Shown here one piece after another: positions 32,473 to 40,753 of a stretch of 64,000 nucleotides of DNA (positions are counted from its first letter, which is position 1; every line of letters starts with the position of its first letter). A program made the position numbers and the translations under genes. Origin of the DNA: Opitutaceae bacterium (GTDB taxonomy: Bacteria; Verrucomicrobiota; Verrucomicrobiia; Opitutales; Opitutaceae); the NCBI GenBank assembly GCA_003151515.1, contig PLXS01000016.1, positions 1 to 64,000 on the forward strand. The letters run 5' to 3'. The notes under the pieces are model-generated. The model saw only the letters and a list, made by a program, of their open reading frames with translations, was not told the DNA's origin and made no database searches.

Positions 32473-34971
32473 GTGAAACCGGTCACGATCAGGTTGCTTT
32501 CGGCCCTTGCGTTGATTCTCGCTGCCAGCCCCCGCGTCCGAGCCGCCGCGGCGGCCAGGGAGCAGCAGACGATGGATTTTGGCTGGAAGTTCGCGCTGGG
32601 CGACCAGGCGGGGCCGGCAGACCCCGGTTACGACGACTCCAGGTGGGCCCCGGTGGACCTGCCGCACGACTGGAGCATTCACTTGGACTTCGACAAGAAC
32701 GCACCTGCCGGACGGGCGGGAGCCTTCCTGCCCACGGGAATCGGGTGGTACCGAAAGACCTTCAGCCTCCCGGAGGCCGACAGGGGCCGGCGGGTCTCAA
32801 TCGAGTTCGAGGGCATCCGGGAACACGGCGAGGTGTCCGTGAACGGCCATTCCCTCGGCGAGCGCCCCTACGGCTACACGAGCGTGGCATACGACATGAC
32901 GCCCTACCTTCATTTCGGGGCGCAGGGCAACGTCGTCTCCGTGCGGGTGGACAATTCGCACCAGCCGAATTCGCGCTGGTATGCGGGCTCGGGCATCTAC
33001 CGGCACACCTGGCTCGTGGTCACGGACGGGCTGCACATCCTTCAATGGGGAACCTTCGTGACAACCCCGCGGGTCGACCCGGACGGCGCCACCGTCAGCG
33101 TCACGGTGCAGGTCGTGAACCAGCGGGACGACGCGGCGGACTTCACGCTTGTTTCCACGCTCGTGGACGCGGACGGCCGTGAGATCCAGAATGCGCGCAC
33201 CACCGGACGGCTGGACGCGGGCGCGCACGGCGAATTCACCCAGCAGATCGCGGCCGGCAAGCCGATCCTCTGGTCGATCGACACGCCCTATCTGTACCGG
33301 GTCCGCTCCTCGATCTATAGGGGTGACGAGGCCGTGGACGCGCACGACACGCCATTCGGCATCCGCACCATCTCGTGGGACGTCGACAGGGGCTTTCTCC
33401 TGAACGGAAAGCCCGTGAAGCTGAACGGCGTCTGCCTGCACGCCGACGGCGGCCCGGTGGGCGTAGCCGTCCCGGAAGGTGTCTGGGTCAGGCGGCTGCA
33501 GGCCCTGAGGGAGATGGGGTGCAACGCCATCCGCACGAGCCACAATCCCCCCGACCCCGGCTTCCTCGACCTGTGCGACCGGATGGGCTTCTGCGTCATG
33601 GACGAGGCCTATGACGAATGGGAGATCGCCAAGGGGCAGGTGCAGCAGGGCTGCCACCTGTTCTTCGACGCATGGTGCGAGCGCGACACGACCGACTTCA
33701 TCCGACGCGACCGCAACCATCCCTCGGTGGTCATCTGGAGCGCCGGCAACGAGGTGCCGGAGCAGACCTCCGACGGGGGCTCCGCGGTCCTGAAGCGGCT
33801 GGCGGACATATTCCACAGGGAGGACCCGACCCGCCCGGTGACCGTCGCCTGCGACAAGACGTACGCGGAGCCGAAGAGCGCCCCGCCCGAGTTCATGGCC
33901 CTCCAGGACGTCGCCGGCTACAACTACGTGGACCGCTGGCGCAACCGGGCCGAACTGTACTACAGCCTCGACCGCCGCCAGTTCCCGGAGCGCAAGTTCA
34001 TAGGGACCGAGAGCGGTTCGATGGGCGGCGTGCGCGGCTACTACGGCGACCCGTTCCCCGCGGCCGCCCCGAACGACGCGGCGGCGAAGCCGCCGGGCCC
34101 CGCGACCTTTTGGGCGGCCTTCCGCAGCAGCCGGCCGCGGGTCGGCGTCGAGCAGCTGTGGAGGTTCGTGCGGAGCCACGACTATGTGGCCGGCGACTTC
34201 ATGTGGACCGGGATCGACTACCTCGGCGAGGGAGCGGTCAGCTCGCCCTCGGGCGTGCTCGACACCTGCGGCTTCAGGAAGGACGGCTACTACTTCTACC
34301 AGAGCCAGTGGACGGCGGCGCCGATGGTCCATGTGTTCCCGCATTGGAACTGGAAGGGCAACGAGGGCCGGCCGCTCACCGTGTTCGCCTACACCAACTG
34401 CGACACGGTCGAGCTGTTCGTCAACGGCCGCTCGATGGGCGTGAAGGGCTACGAGTTTCCCATGGAGGGCATGGAACGGGACTGGGGCATCCTGCCCGCG
34501 CGCTCCCGGCAGCCGCGCACGACGGCCGACCTCCACCTGGCCTGGGACGCCATCTACGAGCCGGGCACGCTCAAGGCCGTCGGCAGGAGGGCCGGGCAGG
34601 TTGTGGCGACCGATGAGGTCGCCACGGCCGGCGATCCCTCCGCCGTTTTGCTTACGGCCGACAAGGCGGCGGCGACCTGCGACGGCCGGGATGTCATCCA
34701 TGCCGTCGTCCGGATTGTCGACGACCAGGGCCGCACCGTCCCGACCGCCGACAACCTGGTCACGTTTGAGGTGAAGGGCGAAGGCAGGATCATAGGCGTC
34801 GACAATGGAAGCGCCTCGATGACCGAGAGTTTTCAGAGCAGCGAGCGCCACGCCTTCAACGGATGCTGCCTCGCCATCCTGCAGACGACCCGAAGCCCGG
34901 GAAGGATCAGCATCACGGCGCGCTCCGGGTCGCTGCGCGAGGCGACGGTCGACGTGGACTCGCAGCCGTAG
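32473..34971 (+). CDS. Secreted GH2 beta-galactosidase-like glycosidase
   Basis: This encodes 832 residues from GTG 32473, which gives a clean signal peptide (KPVTIRLLSALALILAASPRVRA); an earlier GTG at 32374 adds non-signal sequence. Domains: sugar-binding jelly roll (about 35-190), Ig-like (about 195-300), and TIM barrel (about 305-600) with acid/base Glu at about 427 in WSAGNEVPE and nucleophile Glu at about 513 in FIGTESGS. Two C-terminal beta domains of the DUF4982 and GH2-C5 types follow. The family hydrolyses beta-galactosides or related beta-linked sugars. Together with the GH27 and GH105 genes it suggests growth on plant galactan, mannan or pectin fragments. Confidence 0.9.
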   Translation: MKPVTIRLLSALALILAASPRVRAAAAAREQQTMDFGWKFALGDQAGPADPGYDDSRWAPVDLPHDWSIHLDFDKNAPAGRAGAFLPTGIGWYRKTFSLPEADRGRRVSIEFEGIREHGEVSVNGHSLGERPYGYTSVAYDMTPYLHFGAQGNVVSVRVDNSHQPNSRWYAGSGIYRHTWLVVTDGLHILQWGTFVTTPRVDPDGATVSVTVQVVNQRDDAADFTLVSTLVDADGREIQNARTTGRLDAGAHGEFTQQIAAGKPILWSIDTPYLYRVRSSIYRGDEAVDAHDTPFGIRTISWDVDRGFLLNGKPVKLNGVCLHADGGPVGVAVPEGVWVRRLQALREMGCNAIRTSHNPPDPGFLDLCDRMGFCVMDEAYDEWEIAKGQVQQGCHLFFDAWCERDTTDFIRRDRNHPSVVIWSAGNEVPEQTSDGGSAVLKRLADIFHREDPTRPVTVACDKTYAEPKSAPPEFMALQDVAGYNYVDRWRNRAELYYSLDRRQFPERKFIGTESGSMGGVRGYYGDPFPAAAPNDAAAKPPGPATFWAAFRSSRPRVGVEQLWRFVRSHDYVAGDFMWTGIDYLGEGAVSSPSGVLDTCGFRKDGYYFYQSQWTAAPMVHVFPHWNWKGNEGRPLTVFAYTNCDTVELFVNGRSMGVKGYEFPMEGMERDWGILPARSRQPRTTADLHLAWDAIYEPGTLKAVGRRAGQVVATDEVATAGDPSAVLLTADKAAATCDGRDVIHAVVRIVDDQGRTVPTADNLVTFEVKGEGRIIGVDNGSASMTESFQSSERHAFNGCCLAILQTTRSPGRISITARSGSLREATVDVDSQP

Positions 34972-35025
34972 AGGTGCCGCTCAAAAGGGGTGGCCACGCC
35001 CGGTCGGGGGCGCCAGCATGGCCCC

Positions 35026-35550
35026 ATGGACAGCGGCCTTCCCGTTCACGAACGCATCGTGCGCCTCCTGACGGAGGCCGGGGTCGGTTTTCGCCAGCTC
35101 CACCATGAGCCCACGCCGACCTCCGCGGACGCGGCGCGCGTCCGGGGCGAGCCGATCGGCAGCGGGGCGAAGGCCCTGCTGCTCAAGGCCGACGACCGGT
35201 TTCGGCTGTTCGTGCTGCCCGGGGACCGGCGGCTCGACTCGGCTTCCATCAAGAGGCAGCTCGGCCTGGACCGGCTGCGCTTCGCCTCGAAGGAGGAGCT
35301 TTTTGCGCAGACCGGCCTCGCCCCGGGCGCCGTTCCCCCATTCGGGCACCCCATCCTTCCGTTCGAGCTGACGGCGGATGTGACGATCGGCCAGATCTAC
35401 ACCACCGTGGCCTTCAACGCCGGAAGCGCCACGGATTCGATCATCATGTCCGCGGCGGACTGGGACCGCGTGGCGAAGCCTGCCAGGCTGCCCATAACCG
35501 AGGCTGAGGTCCGCGACGCCAACCCGGCTGATGCCAAGCCGGGTCCCTGA
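35026..35550 (+). CDS. YbaK/ProX-like aminoacyl-tRNA editing-domain protein
   Basis: This encodes 174 residues. It is a single YbaK/EbsC domain: HHEPTPTSADAARVRGEPIGSGAKALLLKADDRFRLFVLPGDRRLD, where the Lys in AKALLLK is the conserved editing-site residue, then GAVPPFGHPILP and the C-terminal VAFNAGSATDSIIMS. The family deacylates mischarged tRNA in trans. The start at 35026 fits the domain. Confidence 0.85.
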   Translation: MDSGLPVHERIVRLLTEAGVGFRQLHHEPTPTSADAARVRGEPIGSGAKALLLKADDRFRLFVLPGDRRLDSASIKRQLGLDRLRFASKEELFAQTGLAPGAVPPFGHPILPFELTADVTIGQIYTTVAFNAGSATDSIIMSAADWDRVAKPARLPITEAEVRDANPADAKPGP

Positions 35551-35587
35551 CCATCGAATGGGAACAGCCATTTGAGGGGAAGCCCAC

Positions 35588-35683
35588 GTGAACCGACGCA
35601 GGCTTCTCAATACCCTGGGTGCGGACGGGGCCATGCTCGGGTATGCGAACTGCCTCAAGACCCGCGCGGGCGCCGGGTCCTGA
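35588..35683 (+). pseudogene. Remnant: twin-arginine signal peptide with premature stop
   Basis: A GTG at 35588 with GAGGGGA about seven bases upstream opens a 31-codon frame, VNRRRLLNTLGADGAMLGYANC and nine more residues. It looks like the start of a Tat-exported protein (RRRLL then a hydrophobic run) but stops before any mature domain. It is either the decayed 5' end of a lost gene or a very short exported peptide. The good ribosome site argues that the loss is recent. Confidence 0.45.
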
Positions 35684-35697
35684 CTGCCCGGGTTTGC

Positions 35698-36510
35698 CTA
35701 CTTCCCGCGCCGCTTCTTCGCCGCAGCCCAGGATGGCGGGCGCTTGTCTATGAACGCCTGGACACCCTCAAGCGCCGCCTCATCCATCATATTGCAGGCC
35801 ATGATCTTGCCGGCATCCGCATAGGCGCCTTTGATGGGCTTCTCGATCTGGCGGTAGAACAGCGCCTTGCCCAGTGAAACCGCAACCTTCGGCTTGCTGA
35901 CGATGCGCGCGACCAGCGACTCGACCTCGGCGTCGAGGGCACCCTCCGGGGCCACACGGTTGATGAGGCCCCTTTCCCTCGCCTGCTGCGCGGATATGAA
36001 GTCGCCGGTCACGAGCATCTCGAAGGCGGCCTTCCGCGCGACGTTGCGCGAGAGCGCGACGCCGGGCGTGGCGCAGAACAGCCCCAGGTTGACGCCGCTT
36101 ACGGCGAAGCGCGCGTCATGCGAGGCCACGGCGAGGTCGCACATCGCCACGAGCTGGCAGCCCGCCGCGGTGGCGACGCCCTGGACGCGGGCAATCACCG
36201 GCACGGGCAGCTCCTGGATGGCCATCATCACCGACGAGCACTTGGCGAAGAGGCGTTCGTAGTAGGCGAGCCTCGGCGCGGCCCGCATCTCCTTTAGGTC
36301 ATGGCCCGCGCAGAAGGCCTTGCCCGCCGCCGCGATCACCAGCACGCGGGCGGACGTGTCGGCCGCCGCCCGCTCCAGGGCGGCCCGCAGGGCGTCAAGC
36401 ATCGCCTCCGACAGTGCGTTGAATGCCTGCGGCCGGTTCAGCGTCAGCGTGATGACGCCGCGTCCGTCTTTTCCGTGGAGGACCAGGGGATCTTTGGCGG
36501 GGTGGGTCAT
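35698..36510 (-). CDS. ECHDC3-like crotonase-family protein
   Basis: This encodes 270 residues of the enoyl-CoA hydratase/isomerase fold. It best resembles the ECHDC3 subfamily: GKAFCAGHDLKEM, GVATAAGCQLVAMCDLAVAS, VNLGLFCATPGVALSRNV, and a conserved KALFYRQIE stretch. The two catalytic Glu of true enoyl-CoA hydratase are absent (Gln in AGCQL; no Glu in FAVSGVNLGL), as in that subfamily, so hydratase activity is doubtful. The oxyanion-hole segment is present. It lies 34 bases after an acyl-CoA synthetase gene and is probably co-transcribed, which supports an acyl-CoA substrate. Confidence 0.85.
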   Translation of the reverse strand: MTHPAKDPLVLHGKDGRGVITLTLNRPQAFNALSEAMLDALRAALERAAADTSARVLVIAAAGKAFCAGHDLKEMRAAPRLAYYERLFAKCSSVMMAIQELPVPVIARVQGVATAAGCQLVAMCDLAVASHDARFAVSGVNLGLFCATPGVALSRNVARKAAFEMLVTGDFISAQQARERGLINRVAPEGALDAEVESLVARIVSKPKVAVSLGKALFYRQIEKPIKGAYADAGKIMACNMMDEAALEGVQAFIDKRPPSWAAAKKRRGK

Positions 36511-36544
36511 GGATGCGTTTGGAAACGGGTTCCCGGCGGGGCGC

Positions 36545-38203
36545 TCAGGCAGGCGAGGCCGGGCCCCTCGCCCGCTCGCGCAACTCGAATTTCTGCACCT
36601 TGCCCGTGCTCGTCCTCGGTATGGGCTCGAAGCGGATCTCGCGCGGGGCCTTGTAGCCCGCGATCAGGGTCCTGCAGTGGGCCACGAGCTCCGCGGCGGT
36701 GGCGGACGCACCGGGCTTGATCTCGACAAAGGCCAGGGGCGCCTCGCCCCATTTGGGGTCGGGCCGCGCGACCACGGCGCAGGACTGCACGGCAGGGTGG
36801 CGGCACAGCGCGTCCTCGACCTCGATCGAGCTGATCTTCTCGCCGCCCGAATTGATGACATCCTTGCTGCGGTCCCTGATCTTCACATAGCCGTCGGGGT
36901 CGATCACGGCGAGGTCGCCGGTGCGGAACCAACCCCCGGCAAATGCCGCATCCGAGGCCGCGGGGTTCTTCAGGTAACCCTTCATCATGATGTTGCCGCG
37001 AAACATGATCTCGCCCATGGTCGCGCCGTCAGCGGGGATCTGCTCCATCGATTCGGGATTGAGGACGGTCATGCCTTCCTGGAGCGCATAGCGCACGCCC
37101 TGGCGGCCGTTGAGCCGGGTTTGCTCGGGCAGGCCCTGCTGCTCCCACTGCGGCTGCTTCACCGCCACGCAGGCCGGGCCGTAGACCTCCGTCAGGCCGT
37201 AGACATGGGTTATGTCGATGCCGATCCGGGCCATTCCCTCGATCATCGAGGGCGGCGGGGGGGCGCCCGCGACCATGCCGCGCACCCCGTGGCGGCCCTT
37301 GAAGTCGATGCCCGCGCGCCACTCCTGAGGCGCGTTGATCAGCATGTTGTGCACGACCGGCGCCGCGCAGTAATGGCTGACGCCGTGGTCGCGGATCGCC
37401 TGGAAGACGGCCTTGGCATCCACGCGGCGCAGGCAGACGTGCGTGCCGCCAAGCATCGCGACCGTCCAGGGGAAGCACCAGCCGTTGCAGTGGAACATCG
37501 GCAGCGTCCACAGGTAGGCTGGGAACTGCGGCATCGTCCAGGTGACGGCGTTGCACACCGCGTTCAGGTACGCCCCCCGGTGGTGGGTGACGACGCCCTT
37601 CGGGCTGCCCGTCGTGCCGCTCGTGTAGCTCACCGCGATGGCGTCCCACTCGTCGGCGGGAATCCCAAGCCGGGCCATCGGCCCGTGCGCCGCGAGCAGG
37701 CCCTCGTAGTCCTGCGCGCCCAGGCGCTCGCCGGGCCCCGCATACTCGCTGTCGCAGACATCGATGACCCTGACTGGGCGGCCCCCGTCGGCCTTGAGCA
37801 GGCGCAGCGCCTCGCCGACCACGGGCGAGAACTCGCGGTCCGTGATGAGGACCGAGGTCTCGCAATGCCTCATCTGCAGGGCCAGCAGCGGCGCATTGAG
37901 CCGCGTGTTGAGGGCGTTCAGCACCGCGTTAAGCGAGGGCACGGCGTAGTGCGCCTCTATCATCTCGGGGGTGTTTGTCAGCATCACGCTGACCGTGCCC
38001 CCCCGGCCTATGCCCATGGATTTGAGCGCCGATGCGAGCCGGGCCGAGCGCTCCCGGGTCTGCGCCCAGGTGTACCGGCGCGCGCCATGCACAACGGCGG
38101 GCAGGCCGGCGAACACCTCGCCGCTGCGCTCGACAAAGCTCACAGGCGAGAGCGCCACATGGTTGGCCGGGTTTCGCGCGAGGTGCTGCTCGTAGATGCT
38201 CAT
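36545..38203 (-). CDS. Acyl-CoA synthetase (AMP-forming)
   Basis: This encodes 552 residues of the ANL superfamily. Motifs are the P-loop YTSGTTGSPKGVV, LPMFHCNGWCFPW (typical of short/medium-chain AAE-type ligases), HVYGLTEVYGP, GGWFRTGDLAVIDPDGY and DRSKDVINSGGEKISSIEVE. The C-terminal catalytic Lys is in RTSTGKVQKFEL. The enzyme activates a carboxylic acid with ATP and CoA in the cytoplasm. ATG 38203 fits the family start. The ECHDC3-like gene follows on the same strand. Confidence 0.92.
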   Translation of the reverse strand: MSIYEQHLARNPANHVALSPVSFVERSGEVFAGLPAVVHGARRYTWAQTRERSARLASALKSMGIGRGGTVSVMLTNTPEMIEAHYAVPSLNAVLNALNTRLNAPLLALQMRHCETSVLITDREFSPVVGEALRLLKADGGRPVRVIDVCDSEYAGPGERLGAQDYEGLLAAHGPMARLGIPADEWDAIAVSYTSGTTGSPKGVVTHHRGAYLNAVCNAVTWTMPQFPAYLWTLPMFHCNGWCFPWTVAMLGGTHVCLRRVDAKAVFQAIRDHGVSHYCAAPVVHNMLINAPQEWRAGIDFKGRHGVRGMVAGAPPPPSMIEGMARIGIDITHVYGLTEVYGPACVAVKQPQWEQQGLPEQTRLNGRQGVRYALQEGMTVLNPESMEQIPADGATMGEIMFRGNIMMKGYLKNPAASDAAFAGGWFRTGDLAVIDPDGYVKIRDRSKDVINSGGEKISSIEVEDALCRHPAVQSCAVVARPDPKWGEAPLAFVEIKPGASATAAELVAHCRTLIAGYKAPREIRFEPIPRTSTGKVQKFELRERARGPASPA

Positions 38204-38271
38204 TCGCAGTTATATCCGCCCAGGCACGATTTTCATTTGTGGGCCCTGTTGGTTTTCACTGCGAGCCTCAA

Positions 38272-38298
38272 GAAGGGGAAGGCGGCTTGCCCCCCTTC
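38272..38298. terminator. Possible intrinsic terminator after the 38411 gene
   Basis: GAAGGGG (38272-38278) and CCCCTTC (38292-38298) form a 7-bp stem with a GC-rich loop, downstream of the minus-strand gene ending at 38411 and before the acyl-CoA synthetase start. Read on the minus strand it is followed by only two T, so termination is uncertain. Confidence 0.3.
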
Positions 38299-38410
38299 GG
38301 TCGGAAACCCCGGACCCCGCACGGTGCTCCCCTGGCCGGCTTCCCGCCGCAGATGGCCCGATCGACGGATCCCCGGGGTGCAGGGTGGCCAGCGCTCGCG
38401 GGCGGGCGGC

Positions 38411-38980
38411 TCAAAGGGTGACGTTCGTGTTCTCCACGTTTATCTGCCCCAAGAGCCGAATGAGGTTCGTCCTGCATTGGCGCGGGGTCTTCCCCGACGC
38501 GAGCGCCGACACGTGGATGTCGATCCAGGTGCTCTCCTCGATCCAGTGCGCCCGGATGTTGGAGTGCGTGCCCCCGGGGATATCCATGTTGTAGAGAACG
38601 GCATCCCAAGCGCCTATCTTCCTGAACTCGACCTCGGTGGGATCGGGCAGTCCGTTTATCGTCCACTGGATCGTATCCCCCTCGAATATCTTCCTCGTCG
38701 AGGTGAACTTCTTCGAAGGCTCTATCCACCCGCTTATCGAGATGTCGGGTCGCCGCTCGTTCTGGAAGAGGAAGTAGCGGGGGTTGAGCTTGGAGCCCGT
38801 TCCCGGATTGTTCTTCATGTCCCCCTTGGGGATGGTGACGGCAAGGGACGAGATGGGGACATTCAGCACATAGCCGTGCGGCAGCTCAATCACCTGGAGC
38901 GTCTCGCCCTCCGGCACGGAGGACAGCGCATGGGAATACGCAAAGAATGTGAACGAGGCCCCGAAGCTGGCGGATTGCAT
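38411..38980 (-). CDS. Hypothetical protein, possibly exported
   Basis: This encodes 189 residues. The first 20 (SASFGASFTFFAYSHALS) are hydrophobic but lack basic residues, so a signal peptide is possible but not clear. The rest is a beta-rich, Pro/Gly-containing sequence with no membrane segment (for example YFLFQNERRPDISISGWIE and GDTIQWTINGLPD). I do not recognise the family. It stands alone between the acyl-CoA synthetase and the imidazolonepropionase-like gene, all on the minus strand. Confidence 0.6.
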   Translation of the reverse strand: MQSASFGASFTFFAYSHALSSVPEGETLQVIELPHGYVLNVPISSLAVTIPKGDMKNNPGTGSKLNPRYFLFQNERRPDISISGWIEPSKKFTSTRKIFEGDTIQWTINGLPDPTEVEFRKIGAWDAVLYNMDIPGGTHSNIRAHWIEESTWIDIHVSALASGKTPRQCRTNLIRLLGQINVENTNVTL

Positions 38981-39055
38981 GAAGGGCCTTATACCTAGCC
39001 CATCCGGCCCCAGTGCCGCAAGGTGTTAAGAGCGGGCTTGGGGCTGCGAACCCCG

Positions 39056-40270
39056 CTAGGGTGGTCCCTTGACGACCTTTCCGCCGCAGACGATGAGGTC
39101 GACCGGGTTTCCGCCGGTCTCGTAGGCGAGCATCCGCTCGTCGGCATGCTGCAGGAGGATCAGGTCCGCCCGCCTGCCGACCTCGACCGTGCCGCGGTCC
39201 GTCAGGCCGAGGACCGCCGCCGCGTTGACGGTGCATGCCGCGATCGCCTCCTGGGGCGTCAGCCCGCAGCGCCGGACGGCGAGGGCGATGGCGAAGGGCA
39301 TCGAATGGCCCGGATACGACTCCGGGCCGCAGCCAGTCGCAAGCGCCACGGCGCCGCCCTGGTCCACGAAGAAACCGGCACGGGCGAAGCGCCCGTCGGA
39401 ATGGAAGCCCGTGCAGGGCAGGATCACGCCGCTCACATCGGATCCGGCCAGGGCCACAAGGTCGGGCTTCGTTGAGGCCTCCAGGTGGTCGACGCTTCGC
39501 GCGTGCAGCCGGATCGCCTCCGGGACCATGCCAAGCGAGGTGAACCGGTCCGCCTGGACCCGGAGGGAATGGTGCCTCGAGGCCCGCTCGAAGAGGCGCA
39601 CGCAGGTCTCGACCGACCACGCGTGCTCCTCAACGCAGGCGTCGACCGTGATGGCCGGGAACTCCCGCGTGACCTCCGGGAGCATCTCCTTCAGGACCAT
39701 CCTTGCGAAGTCGTCCAGGCGCCCTTCGAACGCGCCGGCGAGGAGGGCCGTGGGCACCACCGTCCCCTCCCAGTCCTGGCCTGCGCGCACGATCGCCCGC
39801 AGCATCTTGAGCTCGGCCTCGGTGGTGAGGCCGAGGCCGCTCTTGACCTCCACGGTCGTCGTCCCCTCGCGCAGCATCCGGCCGAGCCTCTCCCTGAGGC
39901 CCGCGGCCAGCTGCTTCCTCGTCGCCTCGCGCACGGCGAGGACCGTGGCGTGGAATCCGCCCCCCTTCTTCAGGATATCGGCCTGGGGAACGCCCCGCAG
40001 CCGCTCCTCCCAGTCGTCCACCCGGCTGCCCGCCCAGCAGGCGCGGGTGTGGCAATCCACGAAGCCCGGCATGAGCACGCGGCCGTTGGCGTCGATCACC
40101 TCGGTTCCCTCCGGGGCCTCGACCTTGGGACCGACCGCCGCGATCGCGCCGTCGGCGACCAGCAGCTCCCCGTGGGGGATCACCGACAGCTCCCCGAGCT
40201 CCCTGCCCCGGCGCGGGCGCGCGCCGGCGGACAGGGTGAGGATTCGGGCGTTTCGAACGAGCAGGCTCAT
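39056..40270 (-). CDS. Imidazolonepropionase-like amidohydrolase lacking metal ligands
   Basis: This encodes 404 residues and aligns by eye along its whole length with HutI (GTTTVEVKSGLGLTTEAELKML, SVDHLEAST, SMPFAIALAV, a long TxNAAxxLGL segment). The metal and substrate residues differ. The HTH of the N-terminal PGLxDPHTH motif is HTR (Arg at about 76), the IHADE His is Gln (about 239), the ATDxNPG Asp is Gly (about 313), and the FMGAH His is gone. Only the first His and a Glu at about 214 appear kept. It therefore looks like a folded but non-hydrolytic or repurposed paralogue rather than a true histidine-degradation enzyme. No hutU, hutH or hutG lies nearby. Confidence 0.75.
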   Translation of the reverse strand: MSLLVRNARILTLSAGARPRRGRELGELSVIPHGELLVADGAIAAVGPKVEAPEGTEVIDANGRVLMPGFVDCHTRACWAGSRVDDWEERLRGVPQADILKKGGGFHATVLAVREATRKQLAAGLRERLGRMLREGTTTVEVKSGLGLTTEAELKMLRAIVRAGQDWEGTVVPTALLAGAFEGRLDDFARMVLKEMLPEVTREFPAITVDACVEEHAWSVETCVRLFERASRHHSLRVQADRFTSLGMVPEAIRLHARSVDHLEASTKPDLVALAGSDVSGVILPCTGFHSDGRFARAGFFVDQGGAVALATGCGPESYPGHSMPFAIALAVRRCGLTPQEAIAACTVNAAAVLGLTDRGTVEVGRRADLILLQHADERMLAYETGGNPVDLIVCGGKVVKGPP

Positions 40271-40417
40271 GGGCGATAGTCAGCCCCGGGTGGGTGGGGA
40301 GTGACGAGTGTGGCGCAAGGCGGGGCGTGCGTCCAACCCGCTTTCGCCTCGCCTCCGTTATTGGGCCCCTCTTGGCTCCCGCCAGACCGATTCAACGCCC
40401 CGCAGCCCAAGCCGCCC

Positions 40418-40753
40418 ATGTTGCTGGTTCGCCAGATATTCATTTCGCCCAGCCACAACTACTTTGGGCGCTACGGGCAGACAGCGGGCACGCATGAAAC
40501 CGTGGAGGTCGACGAGGCGGAGTGCGTGCCGGGCTTTGGCCTCAAGGGCGACCGGTTCTTCGGCCACCGCCCGGACTACAAGGGGCAGGTCACCTTCTTT
40601 TCAGAGGAGGTCTGGCAGCATCTGCAGGCCCACTTTAAGGTGCCGGCGCCTTCGGCGTCGCTGCCCCTGAGCTGGGGTCTGTACCAGAGCATCCTGAAGT
40701 CCAAGCCCCTCTTAATGGGGCCGCCGGCGCCCGCGACGCCGGCCAGGCCATGA
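40418..40753 (+). pseudogene. Truncated MOSC-domain protein
   Basis: This encodes 111 residues. The first 75 match MOSC proteins well: LLVRQIFISPSHNYFGRYGQ, VDEAECVPGFGLKGDRFFGH and YKGQVTFFSEEVWQ. Then the sequence changes to a low-complexity Pro/Ala tail and stops, where the family would continue with about 60-80 residues including the conserved Cys region. The stop overlaps the next gene's ATG as ATGA. This looks like a gene broken by a deletion or frameshift that fused its end to the start of the neighbour. Confidence 0.6.

Noticed and set aside
32797..34851. 684-codon minus frame opposite the GH2 gene
   Set aside because: There is no domain in it, and the plus strand has catalytic GH2 motifs throughout.
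39056..40270. Histidine utilisation (hut) operon
   Set aside because: Only an imidazolonepropionase-like gene with lost metal ligands is present; hutH, hutU and hutG are absent.
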